From positions 1-24,332 of the forward strand of contig JAUVEQ010000003.1 in assembly GCA_030594725.1 (NCBI GenBank): DNA of 24,332 nucleotides. The letters are read 5' to 3'. The position numbers and the translations under genes are program-made. Position 1 is the first letter of the stretch; each line of letters begins with the position of its first letter. Below are positions 1-6,269 of the stretch, one piece after another. The DNA comes from Methanobacteriota archaeon (GTDB taxonomy: Archaea > Thermoplasmatota > DTKX01 > GCA-020343715). The notes below the pieces were generated by a model. The model worked only from the letters and a program-made list of their open reading frames with translations, did no database searches and had not been told where the DNA came from.

Positions 1-724
1 CAGCCACAAGCGGGCCCCCGGAGATATGGTCCTCATCGTCGACCGCATACGCAAGGAAACGGGACTCAAGGTGTCCACCCTCGTCACCCCCACGGTCTTC
101 TCGAAAGAGGACCTGGAGGCGGTCCGGGACGCGGGCGCCGAGAACTTGACCGTGGCGATAGACTGCTCGACACCGGAGCTGTTCGAGGAATTTCGGGGCA
201 AGGACGCCAAGGGTCCCCATACCTGGGAGAGGTACATAAACGGCATCAGGAACGCCGTCGAGGTCATGGGTACAGGCGCCAATGCCGTGGGCGTCCATCT
301 CATCATAGGGCTGGGGGAGACCGAGGAGGAGGCGATCCGCTTCATCCAGGAGTGCTACGACATGGGTGCCCGGGTCCACCTGTTCAGCTTCTTCCCCGAG
401 GCGGGCTCGCCCCTGGAGGACCAGCCCCAGCCACCGATGGAGACGTACCGCCGGATACAGGTCGCCCGCCACCTGATCGACCGGGACGAGGCCAGGGCGG
501 ACAAGATGACCTTTAGGGAGGGAAACGTGGTGGACTTCGGGGTTCCCCAGCAGGTAACGGAGGCGATGGTCGAGGAGGGATACGCCTTCATGACCTCCGG
601 TTGTCCCGGATGCAATCGCCCGTACGCCAACGAGACCCCTTCCCAGGCCGCGGAGGGCCTTCTCCGTAACTATCCCTTCGTTCCCAACGAGGAGGACGTG
701 GGCCTGATCAGGACCCAGTTCTGA
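1..724 (+). CDS. lipS1: Radical SAM lipoyl synthase subunit (LipS1-like), 5'-truncated by window edge
   Basis: The reading frame is open from base 2 to the TGA at 722-724, giving 240 visible C-terminal residues; the real start lies upstream of the window. It shows the second half of a radical SAM barrel (AIDCSTPELFEEFRGKD, then GVHLIIGLGETEEEA) and a C-terminal Cys motif, SGCPGCNRPYANETP, suited to an auxiliary Fe-S cluster. The CxxxCxxC SAM motif would be upstream and is not visible. Together with the radical SAM gene at 3491 and the intervening ligase and flavoprotein, it matches the archaeal/sulfur-oxidiser lipoate pathway in which LipS1 and LipS2 together insert two sulfurs into an octanoyl chain. 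Assignment as LipS1 rather than LipS2 follows gene order only. Alternative: another biotin-synthase-like radical SAM enzyme. Confidence 0.72.
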   Translation, partial: SHKRAPGDMVLIVDRIRKETGLKVSTLVTPTVFSKEDLEAVRDAGAENLTVAIDCSTPELFEEFRGKDAKGPHTWERYINGIRNAVEVMGTGANAVGVHLIIGLGETEEEAIRFIQECYDMGARVHLFSFFPEAGSPLEDQPQPPMETYRRIQVARHLIDRDEARADKMTFREGNVVDFGVPQQVTEAMVEEGYAFMTSGCPGCNRPYANETPSQAAEGLLRNYPFVPNEEDVGLIRTQF

Positions 725-734
725 TCCTCTCGAA

Positions 735-2393
735 GTGAGGGCGATGACGGGGAAATGGCGACTGCTTGATACCGGCGTCGCGGATGCCGCCACCAACATG
801 TGCATCGACAAGGCATTGCTCGAGGCACGGGCAGGTGACAGGACCCCGAACACCCTCCGTTTCCTCCAGTTCAGCCCTCCCGCCGTCCTCATCGGGTACC
901 ATCAGAGCGTGGAGCTGGAGGTCAGGGAGGCATACTGTCTCTCGGAGAACGTGGAGGTCAATCGACGACTGACGGGAGGCGGCGCCATCTTCTTCGACGA
1001 GACCCAGCTGGGTTGGGAGATAGTGGCGAGCAAGGGTGGACTCCCGGGGGACGCCCTGGCCCTCAACGAGCTCATGTGCCGTGGGCTGATCGGGGCCCTC
1101 GACAGGCTGGGCGTGGAGGCCACCTTCCGACCCGTGAACGATGTCGAGGTGCGGGGTAGGAAGATATCAGGTACCGGAGGGACGGAGTCCGGTGGCGCGT
1201 TCCTCTTCCAGGGAACCCTCCTTGTGGACTTCGACGTTGACACCATGGTCCGCGCCCTGCGTATCCCCACCGAGAAGCTCCGTGACAAGGAGATCGACTC
1301 GATCAGGGACCGGGTCACCTGTCTGAAATGGCTCCTGGGGGAGGTCCCGTTACTTCCGACCATCAAGGGGGCCATCGCCGATGGCTTCGGCGAGGTCATG
1401 GGCGCCGATTTCGAGGAGGGCGGCCTCACACCATGGGAGACGGAGTTCGTGAGCGCCAATCTCGACACCTTCCGCTCCGAGGAATGGATCCACCGGATCC
1501 GTCGACCCCTCAGGTCCCACCGCATGCTCTACTCGGTGCACAAGGCGCCCGGCGGTCTCATACGGACGAGTCTGCTCCTGGACGACGCCCGGTCGATCAT
1601 CAAGTACGCGCTGATAACCGGCGACTTCTTCGCGTTCCCGGACACGACCGTCCTGGACCTGGAGTCGGTCCTCAAGAACTGCCCCGTCATCAGGATGGAG
1701 GAAAGGATCAGGACCTTCTTCGAGGAGCATCGGCCCGACACACCCGGCGTCACCACCGACGACTTCATCAAGGCCGTGGGCGCGGCGGTCCGCAAGAGGG
1801 ACCTGGAGGCGATCGGTCTGTCCCCCGAGGAGGCCTCATCGATCCACGAGATCAACAACGCCCTGGAGCACATGGGGGAGACCAGCGTGGTCCTCCTCCC
1901 GTACTGCGCCAAGTGGGTGGATTGCGACCTTCGGTACGACGAGGACTGCATAGAGTGCGGTGGCTGCACCGTGGGCGTGGCCTACGAACTGGCGCGCAGG
2001 AACAACATGGAACCGATCACCATCGTCAACTTCGAGCATCTGATCGCCGTCCTCGAGGACATGAGGAAGTCGGGGGTCAGCTCCTACATGGGATGCTGCT
2101 GCGAGCCCTTCTTCGCAAAGCACTGGATGGAAATGGAGGACGCCGGCATCAGCGGTCTGCTCATAGATGTGGAGCACACGTCGTGCTACGAGCTTGACCA
2201 GGAGGCCGAGGCGATGCGGGGCGAGTTCAAAGGGCAGACGAGCCTCAACGTGGACATCCTGGAGAAGCTGTTCGCGGGCGGCGCACGGACCGAGGCGGGA
2301 ACCAATCCGACCAAGGACGAGTCCATAAAGCGCGGGAAGGACGGACGTCGTGTCCTCTTCGAGGAAGAGGTGGAGAAGGAGGGGGATGCGTGA
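735..2393 (+). CDS. Lipoate-protein ligase (LplA+LplB-like) fused to a C-terminal DUF116 cysteine-rich domain
   Basis: This 552-residue protein should activate octanoate or lipoate with ATP and transfer it to carrier lysines. Residues 1-240 are a biotin/lipoate ligase fold with RRLTGGGAIFFDE (77-89) and GRKISGTGG (141-149), whose Lys143 is the expected acyl-AMP-binding lysine. Residues about 250-350 resemble the LplB accessory domain. Residues about 380-510 look like DUF116: VLLPYCAKWVDCD, then CIECGGC (405-411), CCC (454-456) and C484, a likely Fe-S site of unknown role. Ligases are usually 250-350 residues, so the fusion is clear; the frame is continuous. A GTG at 735 opens the frame, and ATG at 744 is an equally possible start. 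It lies 10 bases after the LipS1-like gene and overlaps the next gene by four bases. Confidence 0.85.
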   Translation: MRAMTGKWRLLDTGVADAATNMCIDKALLEARAGDRTPNTLRFLQFSPPAVLIGYHQSVELEVREAYCLSENVEVNRRLTGGGAIFFDETQLGWEIVASKGGLPGDALALNELMCRGLIGALDRLGVEATFRPVNDVEVRGRKISGTGGTESGGAFLFQGTLLVDFDVDTMVRALRIPTEKLRDKEIDSIRDRVTCLKWLLGEVPLLPTIKGAIADGFGEVMGADFEEGGLTPWETEFVSANLDTFRSEEWIHRIRRPLRSHRMLYSVHKAPGGLIRTSLLLDDARSIIKYALITGDFFAFPDTTVLDLESVLKNCPVIRMEERIRTFFEEHRPDTPGVTTDDFIKAVGAAVRKRDLEAIGLSPEEASSIHEINNALEHMGETSVVLLPYCAKWVDCDLRYDEDCIECGGCTVGVAYELARRNNMEPITIVNFEHLIAVLEDMRKSGVSSYMGCCCEPFFAKHWMEMEDAGISGLLIDVEHTSCYELDQEAEAMRGEFKGQTSLNVDILEKLFAGGARTEAGTNPTKDESIKRGKDGRRVLFEEEVEKEGDA

Positions 2394-3487
2394 ACGAGGC
2401 GACCGACTGGGATGTGCTCGTGGTGGGCGCTGGACCCGCTGGCTCCACCGCCGCAAGGGGCGCCGCAGAGGGCGGTGCCCGAGTCCTGGTCGTGGAGAGG
2501 AGGCCGGTGGTGGGCGTGCCCGTGCAATGCGCCGAGTTCCTCCCCCGCAGGGTCGCGTTGGACCTGAGGCTCCCAAAGGCTGCCATCGCCCAGGACGTGG
2601 TCGGGACGATGACCCACCTGCCCGGCGGGGAGGCCACGTCCCGCAGGAATCCCGGTTGCATCCTCAACAGGGAAGTGGCGGATGCCCTGTTGGCCGAGCG
2701 GGCGGTCGAAGCGGGCGCCAAACTGATGACCAGCACCCAGGCCACAGCCATCGGTCGAACATCCGGTGGCTCAATAAGGGTCGAACTGGAGGCGATGGGA
2801 GGCCAGGAGGTCCCTTCCCACACCACCGCGGCCGTCCTCGTGGGGGCCGATGGTCCCCGATCGCTGGTGGGTCAAGGGGTCGGCAGTACCAACACCAGGA
2901 AGATCGTGGCCCATCAGGTGACGGTCGACCTTCACGATCCCCTGGTGGAGACGGAGGTCTACCTGCACCCGGTCTACAAGGGTGGCTACGGATGGCTCTT
3001 CCCAAAGGGCGACCTGGCCAACGTGGGTGTCGGGGTGGACAGGGCGCTGGGCGGGGACCCGAAGGCCGCCCTCCAGCACCTCGTCGGGACCCTGGGCGAC
3101 CGCATCGGCGAGGTGAGGAGGACCACCGGTGGGCTCATCCCCGTGAACGGCCCCCTCCAGGGCGTCCACGGCAACATCCTTCTTGCGGGGGACGCGGCCG
3201 GTCACACCCACCCCATCACCGGCGGTGGCATCCACCAGGCCGTCGAGGCTGGCCGCCTCGCGGGAGAGGCCGCAGCCGCCAGGACGACCGGGGAGATCGA
3301 CGATCTCGATGGCTACGAGACGGCCTTCAGGTCCCTGTTCCAGATCCACCTGGGAAGGGCGGTGGCCAGGCGTCACGAGCTCGAGGAGGCATGGGCCGGG
3401 GTCGAGGGTGATCCCGAGGCCTGGGAGAGGCTCGCCCGGCGGAGCTGGATAGGCTACAAGGAATACTACAAGGAGAAGGGGAGATAG
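2390..3487 (+). CDS. lipT: FAD-dependent oxidoreductase of the geranylgeranyl-reductase family, LipT-like
   Basis: A 365-residue flavoprotein with an N-terminal dinucleotide fold (VVGAGPAGS, 12-19), PVQCAEF (44-50) where geranylgeranyl reductases have a PxxCGE-type motif, YGWLFPKGDLANVGVG (200-215) and a C-terminal FAD motif LLAGDAAGHTHPITGGGI (264-281). The family includes lipid-saturating geranylgeranyl reductases. Here the gene sits between lipoate ligase and a LipS gene and overlaps the ligase stop by GTGA, so the better reading is LipT, the flavoprotein encoded with sLpl/LipS1/LipS2 clusters and proposed to feed electrons to lipoyl synthase. The start is GTG at 2390, inferred from the overlap. 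Alternative: a true digeranylgeranylglycerophospholipid reductase placed here by chance. Confidence 0.72.
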   Translation: MNEATDWDVLVVGAGPAGSTAARGAAEGGARVLVVERRPVVGVPVQCAEFLPRRVALDLRLPKAAIAQDVVGTMTHLPGGEATSRRNPGCILNREVADALLAERAVEAGAKLMTSTQATAIGRTSGGSIRVELEAMGGQEVPSHTTAAVLVGADGPRSLVGQGVGSTNTRKIVAHQVTVDLHDPLVETEVYLHPVYKGGYGWLFPKGDLANVGVGVDRALGGDPKAALQHLVGTLGDRIGEVRRTTGGLIPVNGPLQGVHGNILLAGDAAGHTHPITGGGIHQAVEAGRLAGEAAAARTTGEIDDLDGYETAFRSLFQIHLGRAVARRHELEEAWAGVEGDPEAWERLARRSWIGYKEYYKEKGR

Positions 3488-3490
3488 AAG

Positions 3491-4453
3491 ATGGCGCAGG
3501 ACGACGAGTGGTCGGACATCCTTTCAAGGGACCTCGATGGACTGATGGAGGAGGCGAGGGGGATATCCCGGGACAATGTCGGTACCGACCTCCAGTGCTT
3601 CATACCCGGGACCATGCACTACATGGAGGACCACGGCAGGTACCCAACCATCTCCATCACGGGTTCCGCTTGCGCCCTCAACTGCGACCATTGCCAGCGC
3701 AAGATACTGGATTCGATGATCCCCGCAACGTCCCCAGAGGAGCTGCTCACGGTCTGCCAGAAGCTGGCCGAGGGCGGCAACATCGGCGTCCTGATAAGCG
3801 GAGGGAGCCTCCCCGACGGCAGCCTCCCCTGGGACCCTTTCATCGACACGATCGCTGAGGTGAAGGCCAGCACCGAGCTCAAGATCACCATCCATACCGG
3901 GTTGATCGACCAGGACACGGCCCGGAGGCTGGACGAGGCCGGCGTGGACGAGTTCCTGATCGATGTGATCGGCTCGGAGGAGACCATGCTGGAGGTCTAC
4001 CACCTGGACTCCACCCTGGAGGAGATGGAGTCCTCGCTGGCCGTCCTGGAGGCCACGGGCAAACCTATCATTCCCCACATCGTCGTGGGTCTCCACTACG
4101 GGCAGATCCGGGGCGAGGTAGTGGCGCTGGACATGGTGGCCCGCCACAAACCCTACGCCCTGGTCATCGTGGTCCTTCGGCCCATCCGCAACTCCCCGAT
4201 GGGCCACGTCGACCCCCCGGACCCGGAGATCGTCGCCAGGTTCATGGCCCTTGCCCGGTTCAGGATGCCCGACGTCCCCCAGGCCCTGAGCTGCGCAAGA
4301 CCCCCGGGCAAGTACAGGAAAGTGCTGGATTCCCTCGCCGTCGAGGCGGGCGTGAACCGCATCGCGATGCCCGCCGAGGAGGCCCTCGAACGGGCCCGGG
4401 AGCTGGGCATGGGGATAGAGTTCCACCACACCTGCTGCTCCAAGAGCTTCTGA
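3491..4453 (+). CDS. lipS2: Radical SAM lipoyl synthase subunit (LipS2-like)
   Basis: A complete 320-residue radical SAM protein, starting at ATG 3491 three bases after the flavoprotein stop. The cluster-binding motif CALNCDHC (61-68) has CX3CX2C spacing, followed by a GGS SAM-binding motif (104-106). Further cysteines (C36, C268, and C315-C316 in the tail HTCCSKSF) are candidates for an auxiliary cluster or sulfur donor site. Archaeal LipS1/LipS2 are often annotated as biotin synthases, and this protein has that general layout. It is the last gene before a 350-base gap, so it probably ends the lipoate operon. Which of the two sulfur insertions it performs cannot be told from the sequence, and the LipS2 label is by gene order. 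Confidence 0.74.
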   Translation: MAQDDEWSDILSRDLDGLMEEARGISRDNVGTDLQCFIPGTMHYMEDHGRYPTISITGSACALNCDHCQRKILDSMIPATSPEELLTVCQKLAEGGNIGVLISGGSLPDGSLPWDPFIDTIAEVKASTELKITIHTGLIDQDTARRLDEAGVDEFLIDVIGSEETMLEVYHLDSTLEEMESSLAVLEATGKPIIPHIVVGLHYGQIRGEVVALDMVARHKPYALVIVVLRPIRNSPMGHVDPPDPEIVARFMALARFRMPDVPQALSCARPPGKYRKVLDSLAVEAGVNRIAMPAEEALERARELGMGIEFHHTCCSKSF

Positions 4454-4592
4454 GGCCCTCGACATTGGTCTGAGGGACACTCGATAGGTGATGCTGGGCC
4501 ACGGACCCGATATTGTGCGCTAAGACCCGTAATATTCGTCACGAACGTCTAGGAAACCCCCCTATATCACAATCGAATGTCCAGTCCTTGGG

Positions 4593-4611
4593 AAAAGTAA
4601 TATATATATGG
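4593..4611 (+). promoter_or_regulatory. Archaeal BRE/TATA promoter for the hdr operon
   Basis: The purine-rich element GGAAAAG runs directly into TAATATATATATGG, a near-ideal TATA box with a BRE on the + strand side. Initiation about 25 bases downstream would give a leader of roughly 170 bases before hdrC. The weaker A/T box at 4707-4715 could be an alternative or second promoter with a leader of about 65 bases. Confidence 0.6.
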
Positions 4612-4773
4612 ATTGAGGTGCGGGAAAAGGTAGGCCAATGACCTCCCCCAAAGAGTTCTGTAAGGTAGGGAATGAGGGCCCTTCTGTCGAGCCCTCGCTT
4701 GGTACGTTTATCTATCCGATACGCCATTCTCGATATCCCATGACGATGGGGAGGGGCGAGGAGAGGTACTGGC

Positions 4774-4800
4774 CCCTTCGAAGGGACATCACGAGGTGAT
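4774..4800 (+). promoter_or_regulatory. Leader hairpins, the second enclosing the hdrC ribosome binding site
   Basis: CCCTTCGAAGGG at 4774-4785 is a perfect 12-base palindrome that can fold as a small stem. Three bases later ATCAC (4788-4792) can pair with GTGAT (4796-4800) around GAG. The Shine-Dalgarno GAGGTGAT occupies 4793-4800, so it lies in the loop and 3' arm of this second stem, three bases before the TTG start at 4804. This could limit translation initiation. The stems are short, so function is inferred. Confidence 0.4.
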
Positions 4801-4803
4801 CGT

Positions 4804-5367
4804 TTGCCTGAGGACGCAATTGAGGAATATCCGCTCGTCACCGACGACGACATCGACCCGACCTTCGTCCAGAGAGTGTCCGCCACCCCCGGTGGCGAGC
4901 ATCTTCTGGACTGCTATGCTTGTGGCACATGCTCTGCCAGCTGCCCGGTGAGGGCCATCGACGATGAGTTCAATCCCCGTCGGATCATCCGCATGGCCTT
5001 GCTGGGCCTGAAGGACGAGGTCCTGCAGTCCGACTTCATATGGTTCTGCACCGGTTGCTACATCTGCCAGGAGAGGTGCCCCCAGGACGTGCGCATCACC
5101 GAGCTGATGATGGCATTCCGGAACGTGGCCACCGAGGAGGGATATCCCCATCCCACCGTGGCCATCATCGCCGACACCGTGGCCAAGCACGGCATCATCA
5201 TGGAGATCGGCGAGTTCGAGAACGAGAAGAGGGTGAAGGCGGGCCTTCCACCCCGGAACGTGCCAGAGGACGTCCATCGCGGCATCCTGGAGAGCACTGG
5301 CCTCACCGAGACCCTGAAGAAGGCCAAGCCCCGGCCCACCAAGGACGCCGACGGGGGTGACGCCTGA
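4804..5367 (+). CDS. hdrC: Heterodisulfide reductase subunit C (HdrC)
   Basis: A 187-residue soluble ferredoxin-like protein with two [4Fe-4S] motifs, CYACGTCSASCP (C37, C40, C43, C47) and CTGCYICQERCP (C82, C85, C88, C92), matching HdrC. In cytoplasmic Hdr complexes HdrC carries electrons from HdrA to the HdrB active site. It starts with TTG at 4804, preceded by GAGGTGAT; no ATG fits better. The tail after about residue 150 is Lys/Pro rich and probably disordered. It is the first gene of the operon and its stop overlaps the hdrB start by one base (TGATG). Confidence 0.93.
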   Translation: MPEDAIEEYPLVTDDDIDPTFVQRVSATPGGEHLLDCYACGTCSASCPVRAIDDEFNPRRIIRMALLGLKDEVLQSDFIWFCTGCYICQERCPQDVRITELMMAFRNVATEEGYPHPTVAIIADTVAKHGIIMEIGEFENEKRVKAGLPPRNVPEDVHRGILESTGLTETLKKAKPRPTKDADGGDA

Positions 5368-6269
5368 TGTCCAAGTTCAAGTTCGCCCTCTTCCTGGGCT
5401 GCAACGCACCCGTCCGGACGCTGAACTACGACCGTGCCACTCGAGTGGTCCTCTCGAAGCTCGATGTGGAGGTCGTGGACCAGGACGAGTTCGCATGCTG
5501 CGGTTACCCATTGGAGTCGGCCGACCACCTCACGGCCATCACCATGGGCGCCCGCAACCTGGCCGTCGCCGAGCGCGAGGGCCTCGACATCCTCGCCATC
5601 TGCTCCGCCTGCTCCGGCTCCCTCATGCGCACCCGGTCGATGCTCATCGAGGACGAGGAGCTGCGGAAGGATGTGAACGAGCGCCTTGCCAAGATGGGCC
5701 TCGAGTTCACTGGCAAGTCCAAGGTGCGCCACATCATGCGGTTCTTCCACGAGGACTACGGTATGGAGGAGCTCAAGAAGCACGTCGTCCGCCCCCTGGA
5801 CGGAGTGAAGGTCGCCGTTCACTACGGCTGCCATTACCTGAAACCCTCGGAGATAGTCGGGGGCCCGGACAATCCCGAGATGCCCCACACCGTCGACGAG
5901 CTGGTGGATCTCACCGGCGCAGAGTCCGTCGACTACACCGAGCGCCTCCTTTGCTGCGGCGGCGCGATACTGGGCTACCGGGAGAGGGACTCGCAGCTGC
6001 TGATCGCCAAGAAGATGCAATCCATCCTCGACGTGGAGGCCGACTGCATGGAGATGCACTGTGCCTTCTGTGGCGTGATGTACGATGGCAACCAGAAGGC
6101 GGCCGAGCGCATCGCGGACAAGAAGTTCAAGGTCCCGGTCCTTCCCTACACCCAGCTCCTGGGCCTTGCCATGGGCCTCGACCCGTACGAGGACCTGGGC
6201 TTCAAGCTCAACCGCGTGAAGGCTAAGGACCTGCTGGCCAAACTCGAGGAGGTGGGGAGTGAGTCATGA
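5367..6269 (+). CDS. hdrB: Heterodisulfide reductase subunit B (HdrB)
   Basis: A 300-residue protein with two complete CCG motifs: C12...C44-C45...C79xxC82 and C155...C196-C197...C232xxC235. In characterised HdrB these bind two noncubane [4Fe-4S] clusters that cleave a disulfide, CoM-S-S-CoB in methanogens. All motif cysteines are present, so the enzyme should be catalytically competent rather than a decayed paralogue. No methanogenesis gene is visible here, so the physiological disulfide is unknown. It overlaps hdrC by one base and the next hdrA by ATGA. Cytoplasmic; no membrane segment. Confidence 0.93.
   Translation: MSKFKFALFLGCNAPVRTLNYDRATRVVLSKLDVEVVDQDEFACCGYPLESADHLTAITMGARNLAVAEREGLDILAICSACSGSLMRTRSMLIEDEELRKDVNERLAKMGLEFTGKSKVRHIMRFFHEDYGMEELKKHVVRPLDGVKVAVHYGCHYLKPSEIVGGPDNPEMPHTVDELVDLTGAESVDYTERLLCCGGAILGYRERDSQLLIAKKMQSILDVEADCMEMHCAFCGVMYDGNQKAAERIADKKFKVPVLPYTQLLGLAMGLDPYEDLGFKLNRVKAKDLLAKLEEVGSES

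Larger units (their letters stand above)
4454..4803. other. 350-base intergenic region between the lipoate and Hdr operons
   Basis: No credible gene is seen here on either strand. It contains, in order, a weak stem-loop after lipS2 (CCCTC 4456-4460 with GAGGG 4472-4476), a short inverted repeat TTCGTCACGAA at 4535-4545, a strong TATA-type promoter at 4593-4611, a second weaker A/T box (TTTATCTAT, 4707-4715) and two small hairpins just before hdrC. It therefore looks like promoter plus a long 5' leader for the Hdr operon. Confidence 0.6.

Noticed and set aside
2350..3411. 353-residue + strand frame over lipT
   Set aside because: Arg/Gly/Pro-rich out-of-frame translation of the flavoprotein gene; no motifs.
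2390..3487. Calling this gene a lipid geranylgeranyl reductase
   Set aside because: Its operon context with lipoate ligase and two LipS-like genes favours LipT, though family membership is shared and I cannot exclude it.
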